This document shows, piece by piece, positions 1 to 10,448 of a stretch of DNA of 39,777 bases. Under the pieces are notes generated by a model that did not search any database, was not told the DNA's origin, and worked only from the letters and a program-made list of their open reading frames with translations. Position 1 is the stretch's first letter. Every line of letters starts with the position of its first letter. This DNA is from Terramyces sp. JEL0728. Taxonomy: Eukaryota; Chytridiomycota; Chytridiomycetes; Rhizophydiales; Terramycetaceae. The position numbers were made by a program, and so were the translations under genes. The stretch is taken from contig JADIIU010000113.1 in the NCBI GenBank assembly GCA_027603945.1, positions 1 through 39,777 of the forward strand, written 5' to 3'.

Positions 1-1
1 A

Positions 2-735
2 TCTGTTGTCGAAGAAACTGTTGAAGAAGCTGTTGTCGAAGAAACTGTTGAAGAATCTGTTGTCGAAGAAACTGTTCAAGAAACTGTTGTCGAAGAAACA
101 GTCACAGAAACTGTTGTCGAAGAAACAGTCACAGAATCTGTTGTCGAAGAAACTGTTGAAGTATCCTGTCCTGACTGTATTGACTGTATCCTGACTGTAT
201 CCTGACTGTAACTGTATTAGAAACTGTTGTCGATGAAGAAGCTGTTGTCGAAGAAACTGTTCAAGAAACCAAGAAACTGTAGTCACTGTTCAAGAAACTG
301 ACTGTAACTGTATTGACTGCAGAAACAGTAAACTGAAGAATAACTGTAACTGAAGAATATTGACTGTATCCTGTTGTCGAAGAAACTGTAGTCGAAGAAA
401 CTGTTCAAGAAACTGTAGTCGAAGAAACTGTTCAAGAAACTGTTGTCGAAGAAACTGTTGAAGAAACTGTTCAAGAAACTGTTGTCGAAGAAACTGTTCA
501 AGAAGCTGTTGTTGAAGAAGCTGTTCAAGAAACTGTATTGACTGTATCCTGACTGTATCCTGACTGTAACTGTATCCTGACTGTATTGACTGTATCCTGA
601 CTGTAACTGAAGAATATTGACTGTATCCTGTCCTGTTGACTGCTGTTCAGAAACTGTTGAAGAAGAAAACTGTAGTGAAGAAACTGTTCAAGAAACTGTT
701 GAAGAACTGTATTGACTGTATCCTGACTGTAACTG
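2..735 (+). repeat. Degenerate tandem-repeat tract (ETV-coding units mixed with a non-coding unit)
   Basis: Two repeat families are interleaved. The first is a 15-nt-based unit (such as gttgtcgaagaaact) that encodes V-E-E-T-V / Q-E-T-V when read on the plus strand. The second is an 11-nt-based unit built on actgtatcctg and ctgtaactg, seen near 160-215, 295-370, 530-640 and 705-735. The second family brings stop codons and shifts the frame of the first, so no single frame stays open across the tract. From position 2 the ETV frame runs about 60 codons before a stop near 190. The tract sits at the extreme left edge of the window, as expected where an assembly stopped in a repeat. It may be a real degenerate gene body, repeat-derived introns, or misassembly. 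Confidence 0.85.
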
Positions 736-740
736 AAGAA

Positions 741-1112
741 TACGTCGAAGAAACTGTTGAAGAAACTGTTGTCGAAGAAACAGTCACAGAAACTGTTGTC
801 GAAGAAGCTGTTCAAGAAACTGTAGCTCTTGAAACAACCAAGGTAGAAGTGAGAGAAGCTGTTTTGGAGAATACTGTTAAAGTACAAAACGATGGTAATA
901 TTTTTGCTGATTTAGATATTGAAGTAGTTGAATCCAAAGCAAAGACAGAGCCATCTAATATCACTAAACCTCCTACTGCACTTTTGAATACCTCGACAAA
1001 GGATGTCATTCAAGAAGCTGAACCTCGTAAATCTACAGCCTCATGGAGAAGAAAATCGCAATCCAATTTGGATAAAGGAAAAAAGAAGGGTGGTAAATGT
1101 ACCATTCTTTAA
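741..1112 (+). CDS. C-terminal part of an acidic ETV-repeat protein with CaaX box (5' part unresolved)
   Basis: I do not recognise the family. The open frame begins in the repeat tract (V-E-E-T-V and T-E-T-V units), continues into a unique acidic stretch, then a basic Ser/Lys-rich tail ending KGKKKGGKCTIL. The final four residues, Cys-Thr-Ile-Leu, form a CaaX box with Leu at the last position, the type favoured by geranylgeranyltransferase I, and the lysines before it form a polybasic membrane-binding stretch as in small GTPase tails. I infer a prenylated, membrane-tethered repeat protein. Bases 895-915 look like another 21-nt stop-free intron (after codon Asp; starts gtaata, ends gatttag). 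The start codon is not identifiable because the repeat tract upstream is broken; 741 is only where the final coherent frame emerges. Confidence 0.6.
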   Translation, partial: YVEETVEETVVEETVTETVVEEAVQETVALETTKVEVREAVLENTVKVQNDGNIFADLDIEVVESKAKTEPSNITKPPTALLNTSTKDVIQEAEPRKSTASWRRKSQSNLDKGKKKGGKCTIL

Positions 1113-1316
1113 TCATTTTATTAAATTCTTATAAATTTAATTTTTTGGTAAAGATTACTTTAGAGTTGTTTTCCATTATTCGAAAATACTATAATCATAG
1201 CCTCATTAATATCAATTAACGACGAATAAGAATTCAAGGATCCAATGTCTTGATTTTTGGTTTTATTGCATATCATAATTGTTTTAAAATTATTCAAAAT
1301 TTCATACCTTACCTAT

Positions 1317-2329
1317 TTAATCTGACCATTCTTCATACTCGTCCACCAGTACGGGTTCCAAATTAAAGTTGCTAATCATTACCACAGGGGTTTCCAGTTC
1401 AGTTTCATTGGATTCAAACTCTGAACCATCTGGTGATTTTTCAAGTCGACCTTCAGTTGCAGGTTTCCCACCAATGTGTCTAAGTGAACAATTTGGCAAT
1501 TTGCAATCAGAGCCATATTGGCAATCAAGGCTGTGCCTGTTTAGACATCTTTTCCCAAATTTGCAAAATCCATTTTCAACGAAATATCTACATGGTAAAG
1601 CGTTTCGTGGTAAATCAACGTGCATGAATCTACAAACTGCTTGAGTGCAGTGGCCTTTTTCATAGTGCCTGCAGAGAGGAGTTACATGTTCGTTCGGGTT
1701 ATGATTTAGTGGACAATTTGGTTCATTACAGTGTCCGTAAAGTAAATAACGGTAGCAGGGCGACACTTTAGTAGGGTCATGTAGCCTGTAACAGTCTGGG
1801 TCGTAGCATTTTCCTAAATTAACAAGATATACCGATCCGGTACTTTAAACAATAATTAGTTCTAATAGTTAGCATCCGTTTCTTGAAACAATCTTACTTT
1901 AATCTTGCAGGTGGTACAAATCGGGGTGATGGAATAGTAAAAGTTGGCAATTGGGGTATAAAAGGCGGCTGTTGCGGACTGTAAGACGGCGAAACCGCTG
2001 TATACGATTGCTCACCGTCAATGGCTTCCTGGTATAACACATTGGATCCTGAATATGGTTTTTTCTGTACAGAATGGCTCTTTCGAATTAGCGAGTTTCC
2101 TTTTTTAATATAAATATCGTTCGATACATTCCCGCCTGCTTTTATTAGGAAAGAATACGATTCTGGATTCTCAATAGTTGGTTTTTGCGCTTCATGTACA
2201 TTCCAAAAGTGAAAAAAATCTATAGCGTTGGCGGATGATTAGCTGAAGCAGTTTACCGAAATACTCTGAATATTCTCTGCTACTATGAATCGCTGGCTTG
2301 GCAAATCACCTGCTTCGCGAGGGAGTCAT
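1317..2329 (-). CDS. CCCH zinc-finger protein, ZC3H3/Red5-like
   Basis: At least four consecutive CCCH fingers are visible, followed by a weaker one: C-x7-C-x4-C-x3-H across the 1814-1832 splice (C-L-K-Y-R-I-G-K-C ... Y-R-L-H), then [57 protein letters not shown] and [16 protein letters not shown]. This spacing and order match metazoan ZC3H3 and fission-yeast Red5, nuclear proteins linked to mRNA 3'-end processing, export and exosome targeting. Introns read as 1814-1832 (19 nt) and 1862-1897 (36 nt, with gctaac near its end), the latter longer than the window norm. The N-terminal Pro-rich region stays open to about 2250. The ATG at 2329 needs two further introns of about 37 and 27 nt and lies only 31 bp from the divergent URA3 start, so the 5' end is tentative. 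The tail after the fingers is acidic (ends EYEEWSD). Confidence 0.8.
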
Positions 2330-2360
2330 TTCTTTCTCTTTTTTTAATCCACCAACAGTA

Positions 2361-3146
2361 ATGTCCACCTACGCTGAAAGGGCCGAATTGTACTCTAATC
2401 CAACTGCAAAGAGACTGTTATTATTAATGGATGAAAAAAAGACGAATTTATCCGTTGCAGTTGATGTTACTACAAAGAAAGAGCTATTGCACTTGGCAGA
2501 CATTCTCGGCCCTTCCATTTGCGTCTTGAAGACGCATATCGACATTGTTGAAGATTTCGATTACGATTTAGTTGAGAAATTACTGGTTTTACAAAAGAAG
2601 CACAATTTCTTGATTTTCGAAGACAGGAAATTCGCAGATATTGGAAACACAGTTAAATTGCAATATAGTAAAGGTGTCTACCGAATTGCTGATTGGGCTG
2701 ATATTACCAATGCACACCCAATTCCTGGAGAAGGCATTGTTGATGGTTTGAAAGAAGTTGGTTTGAAGAAAGGAAGGGCATTATTGATCTTGGCTGAAAT
2801 GTCTTCTGCTGGTACACTTGCCAAGGGCCAGTATAGCATAGATGCTACTGCAATGGCTGAAAAGCATCGTGATTTCTGTATTGGATTTATAGGACAAAAC
2901 CCAATCAGAGAGATTGAAGGGAAAAGTGTTCAGGATTTCATCTACATGACTCCCGGAGTAGGGCTAGTCGCAAAAGGAGATGCTCTTGGCCAGCAATATC
3001 GAACCCCTCACCAAGTCATTCATGAAAGTGGTTGTGATGTTATTATTGTTGGCAGGGGTATTTATGGATCTGGAGATGCAGTGGAAAACGCCAAACAGTA
3101 TCGGGAAGCTGGCTGGGAAGCATATCTTGCAAGATTAAAAAAATAA
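2361..3146 (+). CDS. URA3: Orotidine-5'-phosphate decarboxylase (stand-alone)
   Basis: This enzyme decarboxylates OMP to UMP, the last step of de novo pyrimidine synthesis. The 261-residue product aligns along its length with fungal Ura3: MSTYAERA start, D-V-T-T-K-K-E-L-L segment, LKTHIDI, the catalytic [14 protein letters not shown] block with its Asp-Lys-x-x-x-Asp tetrad residues, [19 protein letters not shown] and phosphate-binding IIVGRGIYG. It is not fused to orotate phosphoribosyltransferase, which is the fungal arrangement. The frame is open further upstream to 2298 but the family start is at 2361. No intron is apparent, an exception here. The stop at 3144-3146 lies inside an AATAAA. 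It converges with the proline gene 44 bp away. Confidence 0.97.
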   Translation: MSTYAERAELYSNPTAKRLLLLMDEKKTNLSVAVDVTTKKELLHLADILGPSICVLKTHIDIVEDFDYDLVEKLLVLQKKHNFLIFEDRKFADIGNTVKLQYSKGVYRIADWADITNAHPIPGEGIVDGLKEVGLKKGRALLILAEMSSAGTLAKGQYSIDATAMAEKHRDFCIGFIGQNPIREIEGKSVQDFIYMTPGVGLVAKGDALGQQYRTPHQVIHESGCDVIIVGRGIYGSGDAVENAKQYREAGWEAYLARLKK

Positions 3147-3147
3147 A
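3142..3147 (+). terminator. AATAAA containing the URA3 stop codon
   Basis: The hexamer AATAAA contains the whole TAA stop of URA3. Assignment as a polyadenylation signal is inferred from its recurrence at the stop codons of seven other genes here. Confidence 0.5.
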
Positions 3148-3190
3148 GTGCATGAGATTTTATTAAAGCTTGGAGGATCCCTACTACATG

Positions 3191-4068
3191 TTAAAACAAC
3201 CATCTTACTTGAGCTCCGAGGATTCTGCCAAGTTCGTCGCCTCTATCACTTGCTGCTTTGACAGCTTTAGCTACTATGTCACGGAAGCCATTTGCTTCAA
3301 ACGATTCAATCGCAGCTTGAGTTGTACCTATATAAATGTAAGCTTACCATTGGGAGAAGTGACTTTTCTTCGTAGTTCCGAAGGGGAATCAGCAGAAGTA
3401 GTCAACATTTGGCCAGCACCTAAACAAGTTTGTGCTGCTAAACCTCGTGCTACAGATGCGTCCAATCCCAATTGAATACCAGCTTGTTCAAGAGCTTCCA
3501 CAAGTAAAAAGAAATAGGCTGGACCAGAACCTGAAATTCCCGTAACCACATCCAAAAGGGGTTCTTTATCTACCCAATAGGTAGCCTTTGAAATAGATTT
3601 CAATACATTCAATGCCGATTCTTTTTGGCTTTCGGTGATTGTTGGAGGAGCGTAGATTCCGGTAGCTCCTTGAGAAATGAGTGCAGGTGTGTTTGGCATA
3701 CATCGAATTATACTTGGTTCCTGAGCAGAACCCATCTTTATCCAACGAGACAAATCAGGGACGGTGATACCAGCAGCGATTGAAATAATTAATGGTTTGA
3801 ATTCCAATGCATTTTTTGAGATCCCTTCTGCAACTTGCTTCATTACCTGTGGTTTAACAGCCAATATCAGGATTGTATTTGGATGTGCTATGGTGGCATT
3901 GTTGTCTGTTGTGGTTGCAACTCCAAAGTTCTTTTCCAAACTTTGTCGTGATGGTTCGTAAGGGTCTGATACAATGATGTTTGACGCTTTGTATCCAGCA
4001 GACAATAATCCCCCAATGATGGCATTAGCCATATTGCCTCCTCCTATGAATGAAATACGTTGATCCAT
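3191..4068 (-). CDS. Pyrroline-5-carboxylate reductase
   Basis: The enzyme reduces delta-1-pyrroline-5-carboxylate to proline with NAD(P)H. The N-terminal Rossmann motif FIGGGNMANAIIGGL starts four residues after Met. Further along are AVKPQVM, RCMPNTPA and the dimer/catalytic segment GISGSGPAYFFLLVEALEQAG, followed by GLDASVARGLAAQT and SPSELRRKVTSPNGTT. The last motif is split by a 20-nt intron at 3328-3347 (gtaagcttacatttatatag); joining it gives SPNG then TTQAAIESFEANGF, the normal C-terminal signature. Spliced length is 285 residues, close to yeast Pro3 (286). An upstream in-frame ATG at 4122 would add 18 residues that are not expected for the family, so 4068 is preferred. Confidence 0.95.
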
Positions 4069-4233
4069 CAGCAAATTGGCTTGGATTGTCAACAATTTAT
4101 AGTTGTAAATGTGGCTTGACATTCAGTAGGTTCAACAGCTGATGAAACGATAATGAAATGTACTCAACAGGTTTCACTACGCCAATATGTATCAAAAACA
4201 TCAATCTCAATCAACACGCATTATATAACGACA

Positions 4234-4239
4234 TTTATT
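4234..4239 (-). terminator. AATAAA overlapping the IleRS copy A stop
   Basis: The sequence TAATAAA places the hexamer over the last two bases of the stop codon. It is identical in copy B. Confidence 0.45.
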
Positions 4240-7200
4240 AGTGTTTCACTAGAGCTAGCAAGAATTTAGATCCGTTAACAACTTGCTCTGCTTTCTTGAT
4301 CAACTTGGATTTGTCGTATTGTCCTTGCAAAATATCCTGCTTCAAATACTTGGACAGCATTTCCTTTTGTTCGCTCAGTACATTCTTTAATAGATCCCCA
4401 GCATCTTCTGTCAAAGTTACATGGTACAAAACATCGTCTGTTGCCTGCAAGCCTGCGTCCTTACGGAGCCGTTGGACACGGTTTACGACTTCTCTGGCAT
4501 GCCCTTCTTGGATCAATCCTTCGTCCAAAGCAGTGTCCAAGATAACCAGCACCTCGTTGGTAAAGTGGGCATGGTAGTTGCTGTTGGATGATTCAAAGGT
4601 TCTGGCAACCTGCAGCTCGGCACTGGTCAATTCAAATCCAGCAATAGTGATCTTTCCTGCTGCGTTGAAGCCCTTGATTTCTTCTTTGGAAACGGATGGA
4701 AGCGCTGCTGTGATGGTTCTGGCGTCCTTCTTGAATTTGGTGCCAAGGGCTTTAGCATCTGGAAGCAATTTGTAGTTGACCCCATACTTGTCTTCCTCAG
4801 CAGTGACTGTGACTAATTTGACGTTCATTTCTTCTTGGATATACGATTCGAGAGATTTTACATCTTGGTGGAACTGTCCATTTGGGTTGATGATAATCAT
4901 TTCACGACACGGAGTCTTGAGCGAAATAGTCTTTTGGTCGCGGATGAATCTTCCAAGGTCAATAACTGTCTGCATTCTGCCAACAGAGCGCTCCACTTCT
5001 TTGTTAAAGTATTCGTCCTTTGGCTCTGGGAACGGCAAAAAGTGAACGCTGCGAGTGTCTTCGGTGCTTGGAGGCAAGAACTTGCGCAGATTCTGGTACA
5101 TGGTTTCAACCATGAACGGTGCAAATGGCGCCATCAATCTACAAAGAGTGTACAAAACTTCAAACAGCACATTCAAGGCTCTACCTGCATCCTCAACCCC
5201 ATTTTCTCCCTTGAGACGCTTACGGTTCAAGCGAATATACCAGTTCGTTAAAGTGTCAATCAAAGTCAACAGTCTAGGAGTAACCGTGTACAATCTGTAA
5301 GCATCCATCTCTTTTCGCACAAACTGGATCAAGCTTTGTGTAGAAGCAAGAATCCACCTGTCCATGACATTGGCATCCTTCATATCCATGTGCGGGTTAT
5401 ACACAAAATTAAAGTCGTGCTCCTTCTTTAACAGTGCCAACTGTCCAAACAGGAAACGGTACGAGTTGAACCATGGCAGCATAACCTTGGAAACCATCTC
5501 CTTGACACTTTCTTCTCTGAATCTAACATTTTCAGCCCGAACTCCTGCAGAAGTCATCAAGAATAATCTAGCATAAGTGATCCTCTTACCTCAAAGAATC
5601 TGCGCCGAATTCCTCCAACACAATCCCTGGATCTGGATAATTCTTTTTGCTTTTACTCATCTTCTGTCCATCTGATGCCAACACAAGCCCATTCACAATA
5701 ATGTTTTTCCAAGCTGGCTTATCAAACAAGTGTGTGGAAAGAACCATCAAAGTATAGAACCAACCACGCGTTTGATCGATACCTTCAGCAATGAAATCTG
5801 CAGGGAAAGACTGGTCAAATTCTTCCTTGTTCTCAAACGGATAGTGCTTTTGGGCATAAGGCATGCTGCCACTTTCAAACCAACAGTCAAACACTTCTGG
5901 GATACGGCGCAACACTCCTTTGCCGGTCTTTGAAGGGATAGTAAGATGGTCAATCTTGTCACGATGAATATCTGTAATAGTGTAATCTCCCGTCAATTCG
6001 TGCAGCTGTGCAATGGATTCGATTACTACAATTTCTTCAAAGTCTTCACTGATCCATAACGGAATTGGAGTACCCCAGTATCTAGATCTAGATATATTCC
6101 AGTCTCTGGCGTTGGCCAGCCAGTTGTGGAATCTCTTTTCCTTGACATTTTCTGGAACCCTACTATCAACAATACTTACCAGTAAGTTTGCTCGTTGTTT
6201 TTGCATAATTTGTCAACAATTGGTGCGACTCTGACAAACCACGCCGGCACAGCTTTGTACATCAACGGACGTCCCGACCTGTAGCAGAATGGATAGCTGT
6301 GCGTGTATTGGGACTGGCGAATGAGACGTCCCTTGGCTTTCAAGTCTTTTTGGATTGGCTTGTCTGCATCTTTAAAGTTCATCTTGGCATATGGCGGAAC
6401 TTCGTCGGTAAAGTTTCCACTGTTGTCGACCGGACACGGAAGATCGTCCTCTCCAGCAATAATCTTTTGTTCAGTGCAAATGCGGTAATCGTCTTCACCA
6501 AATGCCGGTGCTTGGTGGACAATACCGGTACCACTATCACTGGTTACATAGGCGTCGGTGACAACTTTGAACGACTGTCCTTTTCTCTAAAGTTATATAT
6601 AATTACATGAGCGAAAAAGTCAAACAGAGGTTCGTATTCCAGTCCTTTGAGAGCTGCTCCCTTCATCTTTTCCAACACTGCATATGTTTTGTCCTTCTTT
6701 TTCAGCTCTGCAGCTGTGTACAGAATATCCAAACGTGCTTCCATTAAAATAAAGATTGCTCCTGTCTTTTCATCCTTGATTTTCACATAGTCCAATTCAG
6801 GATGCACACAAAGCGCTAAATTAGACGGCAATGTCCATGGGGTAGTAGTCCATGCAATCAATGAGACCGAAGGGTCTGATACCAGTGGGAAAGAAACAAC
6901 TACAGCTGGATCTGTGACATCTCTGTAGTCCAAACCTGCTTCAAAATTTGATAATACAGTGCTGCAATACCACGAGTATGGCATGATTCGGAATCCTCTG
7001 TAAACTTGATCTTTCTTGTACAGCTGGGAAAATACCCACCAAATCGATTCCATGAAAGTAGGATCCAAAGTTTTGTAATCATTCTTGAAATCAATCCATC
7101 TGCCGATTCGCGTAATGGTATTTTCCCACTCATTAGCATAAGTCATGACAATTGAACGACAGAGTTCATTGTATTTTGGGATACCCATTTTAGCAACATC

Positions 7201-7563
7201 GTCCGGCCCTCTGATATTGTGAGCCTTGTCAATTTCGTATTCGACTGGTAGGCCATGCGTATCCCAGCCGTTTCTTCGTTCAACATAATGGCCAGTTGCA
7301 TGAGCATATCTGGTGACTACATCCTTAATAGTGCCAGCGAGCAGGTGGCCATAGTGAGGTAGCCCGGTTGCGAATGGCGGACCTATATTTAGTCGATCAG
7401 TACCATCGTAAAAGTTGAACTTTTTCCTTCCTTTAGATAACTCTACGGATGTTCTGAATGCATCGATTTCTTTCCAGAAGGCGAGTACTTTGTGTTCTTC
7501 CTCTGGGAAAGAGACATTTGTAGGGACTAGAATTAATTCGTCGGTACTTTCTGGGATATCCAT
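4238..7563 (-). CDS. ILS1: Isoleucyl-tRNA synthetase, cytosolic eukaryotic type, copy A
   Basis: It charges tRNA-Ile with isoleucine. The class I motifs are present: HIGH as HYGH within [17 protein letters not shown], and KMSKS within [31 protein letters not shown] and the editing-domain segment [20 protein letters not shown] are also intact. Four introns: 7383-7403 (21 nt, stop-free), 6587-6606 (20 nt), 6160-6179 (20 nt) and 5568-5589 (22 nt). Removing them gives 1,080 residues, near yeast Ils1 (1,072). The first intron, if retained, inserts seven residues into the otherwise invariant FYDG-PPFATG junction. An in-frame ATG at 7608 would add a basic leader, MRFFLHLFKRRIHNR, resembling a mitochondrial presequence; it lies outside the duplicated segment. 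Relative to copy B the protein differs by Ala/Thr in VTD[A/T]YV and Thr/Ala in KDK[T/A]YA. Confidence 0.97.
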
Positions 7564-7768
7564 ACGGTTGTGAATTCTTCTCTTGAAAAGATGCAAAAAA
7601 AATCGCATATGCTTTTTCTCTCAGAGTGGCTTTAATACTGTTTGTATAATGTATACCTCCCCTTTTGCTCAGCGAATTGGCAGCGGCTTAAATTTCTAGT
7701 GGTTGTACTCACCAAATAAGCACTTGCAAATTATCCAAGCATACATGAAGGATGTGTATATATATATT

Positions 7769-8573
7769 TCAAATCGCTACGTATTGATTGTTACCTCGCA
7801 ATCTGGAAACTAAACTGGAAATGAAATCCTAGTATTACAAATGATTACCCAAATTGTGCACCACAAAGCAACCCAGAAATCAGAGTGAGGTAAAATATTA
7901 GGAAAGCGCGTTTCTAAATAAAAGAATGATTACCTCCCTTTATCACGTAATTTCCGACACTTCCTATAGCGAAATATGCAAAAAGTCCTCCAATCGCATA
8001 GTAAAAGAGAGATGCTACAATATTTGAAGAACTTGAAGGTTCAGCTCCCTTTTTTCCACAGCCAACCGCGTGTTCCCAACTCAAAATAACCTGATCGTCG
8101 CTAAATGATGTAATAGATGGCATTGAATCCTACATAAATGATATTGTACAGTCACACCATTCTTGCACTTGATATCCAATACAACAGACCCTTTTGTGGC
8201 GGCTACTTTTAATCGTAGGCCATCTGCAATACTTGATATTTGTGGTTCAGAACTTCCCAGTGGTTTTACAGATGTGACTCTAGGATCCCCTCCTTTTATA
8301 TTCCGGATTAATCTACAAGCCCATGTTCCCTCTGGACAAAAATCTTCTTTAGCAATTCCAGAGTCGCTAATAGCATTGCAGAAATTGAGACTTAATTCAA
8401 CTCTGTCCTCGCTGATTTCTTCGTGTTTGACTGTTTGCAATGTAATATTCTGTGATCTGAATTAACCAAAATTACTTTGCGAATAGCGCACTGATATTAT
8501 ACCCTAAATCATTTATATTTATTTGATTGCAGCTGTAAGCGAAGGCGGTAATGCAGAGTAAGTGGAATTTCAT
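7769..8573 (-). CDS. MRH-domain type I membrane protein, Atg27/mannose-6-phosphate-receptor-like
   Basis: This is a predicted sorting receptor of the Golgi/endosome/vacuole system. The spliced 241-residue protein begins with a signal peptide (MKFHLLCITAFAYS), then a Cys-containing luminal region with GYNISALFAK, CPEGTWACRL and the domain-closing VILSWEHAVGC. One membrane segment follows (about NIVASLFYYAIGGLFAYFAI), then a short cytosolic tail with NYVIKGETRFPNILPHSDFW, which resembles the conserved tail start of Atg27 and small M6P receptors. Introns: 8457-8475 (19 nt), 8130-8149, 7914-7933 and 7829-7848 (20 nt each); with these the CDS is an exact multiple of three. The last intron is the least certain, and without it the protein ends a few residues after the DFW motif. 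Whether it is Atg27 or Mrl1-like cannot be settled by eye. It is divergent from Sec61 with 236 bp between the starts. Confidence 0.78.
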
Positions 8574-8809
8574 AAAGTTTTTCAAAGAACCAATCAAAAT
8601 TCGCCAAACCCCTCGAATCGAAAAAAATAATAATCCAGACCTAATCATACATGAAAGATACGCGGTAATAACGTGAGATTACAAGAGAGAGTCCCTATTG
8701 CCATTGCCAAAGCGTACAGTCAGATAGCAACAAATTAAAGAAAAAATCAGAGATTTAATTCGCAGTTTTTGCCACTGCTTTTTTTCCCACTTTCCCAACA
8801 CAAGACCTG

Positions 8810-10336
8810 ATGTCTTCATGTAAATCACTTGCTTACCCTAGTTCGATTGTTGCATATATTAAAGCCGTTCATCTCGCTTGTGCCTGAAATCTCTTCCCCA
8901 GATAGAAAGGTTTTTACTGTATAATTATAGGTTCAATTCAGGGAAAAAGTTATGTGGACTGCAATCACATTGTTCATTTTCTTGGTATGTTCACAAATTC
9001 CATTGTACGGTATCATGTCTTCAGAGTCTGCTGATCCAATGTACTGGATGCGTGTTATTATGGCTTCAAACAGAGGTACGCTGATGGAGTTGGGTATCAC
9101 TCCAATTGTGTCCTCAGGAATGATTATGCAGCTTTTAGCTGGCGCAAACATCATCGAAGTCGATTATTCGTTAAAGGAAGATCGTGCCCTTTTCTCTGGT
9201 GCCCAAAAATGTAAGAATTATTTGATCAAGTATTTGCAATGGTTATCGCTGTTGGTCAAGCTACTGCTTCTGTGTGGTCTGGAGTTTATGGCAACCCATC
9301 TGATATTGGTGCAGGTATTGCCTTGCTACTTGTATTGCAATTGTGCTTTGCAGCCTTGATTACCATGTTGTTGGATGAACTTTTACAGAAAGGCTACGGT
9401 CTTGGTTCGGGAATTTCTTTGTTCATTGCAACCAATATTTGCGAAACTATTATCTGGAAAGCATTCAGTCCAATTACTTACAACACTGGAAGAGGTAATT
9501 CTAATTTCACAGTAGGAACTGAGTTTGAAGGTGCAGTCGTTGGATTATTCCATTTGCTATTCACTAGAAACGATAAATTCAGAGCCATCAAAGAAGCAAT
9601 GTACCGCACCAACCTCCCAAACTTGTCCAGTCTTTTGGGAACCATTTTCATCTTTGCCGTTGTTATTTACTTGCAAGGGTTCCGTGTTGAAATCCCGGTT
9701 AAATCCAACAGAATGCGTGGGCAACAAGGCTCTTACCCTATCAAATTGTTTTACACTTCCAACATGCCTATCATGCTCCAGTCTGCCTTAGTTTCCAACA
9801 TCTTTTTTGTTTCGCAAATGCTGTTCAAGAGATTCCCAGATAACTTTTTTATCCGTTTGTTGGGTGTATGGAGTAACGAAGAAGGCGTCCCAACTGATTT
9901 TGCGTCGTCTGGATTCGCTTATTACATTTCTCCTCCACACAGCATCTCTGATGCGCTTGCTGATCCTGCCAGATTTGCCGTATACGTTGCATTTATGTTG
10001 ACTGCGTGTGCTCTTTTCTCAAAGACTTGGATTGAAGTTTCTGGGTCTTCTCCTCGTGATGTCGCCAAGCAATTAAAAGATCAGCAATTGGTTCTTAGAG
10101 GACACCGCGAAGATTCAATGTACAAGGAATTGAAGAAAGTGATTCCAACTGCCGCTGCGTTTGGTGGCCTTTGTATCGGAGCCCTCTCTGTTGCTGCCGA
10201 TTTATTAGGTAACTAGTTATTAAATGTAGGCGCTATTGGTTCTGGTACTGGTATCCTACTTGCTGTAACCATCATTTACCAATACTTTGAAATCTTTGTC
10301 AAGGAACAATACGAAGAAGGAATGGTTGCTCTTTAA
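8810..10336 (+). CDS. SEC61: Sec61 alpha, ER protein translocation channel
   Basis: This is the pore subunit of the ER translocon. The spliced product is about 473 residues (family 470-480) and starts [20 protein letters not shown], then [26 protein letters not shown] and [29 protein letters not shown] and [21 protein letters not shown] follow, with [24 protein letters not shown] near the C-terminus and [11 protein letters not shown] at the end. Introns: 8820-8841 (22 nt), 8910-8930 (21 nt, donor GTTTTT), 9211-9230 (20 nt), 9495-9515 (21 nt, stop-free) and 10209-10229 (21 nt). The first coding exon is only 10 nt. The fourth intron would insert NSNFTVG into the conserved NTGRG-TEFEG sequence if not removed. 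An AATAAA follows the stop by four bases. Confidence 0.97.
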
Positions 10337-10448
10337 AGAAATAAATTCTAATTTCTAATCTTTAAACCGATCTTGGATTCTATTTATTATACTGCAAAAT
10401 ACGCGTAACACCACATTACGAAGACTTCCATACAAGAACTCCCTGGAT

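Larger units (their letters stand above)
4207..7563 (-). repeat. Inverted repeat, left arm (3,357 bp)
   Basis: This segment is the reverse complement of 36421-39777, with coordinates related by x + y = 43984 and no indel. I counted about 20 substitutions by line-by-line comparison. Homology stops exactly at the first base of the synthetase ATG (7563) and continues past the stop codon through the 3' flank to at least 4207, where the other arm reaches the end of the window, so the true outer limit on that side is unknown. Confidence 0.97.

Noticed and set aside
1..735. CRISPR array
   Set aside because: Repeats are contiguous, degenerate and in a eukaryotic coding context, with no unique equal-length spacers.
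3170..3475. Plus-strand 101-codon ORF opposite P5C reductase
   Set aside because: It lies antisense to the conserved C-terminus and intron of that gene.
4835..5251. Antisense ORFs inside IleRS, such as 4835-5251 and their mirror images
   Set aside because: They are codon-shadow frames opposite a strongly conserved gene, with no recognisable product.
4238..7563. IleRS, Sec61, CCT2 and others read as broken genes or pseudogenes because they fall into several ORFs
   Set aside because: Each break is a GT-AG (once GC-AG) segment of about 20 nt whose removal restores conserved motifs and an exact multiple of three.
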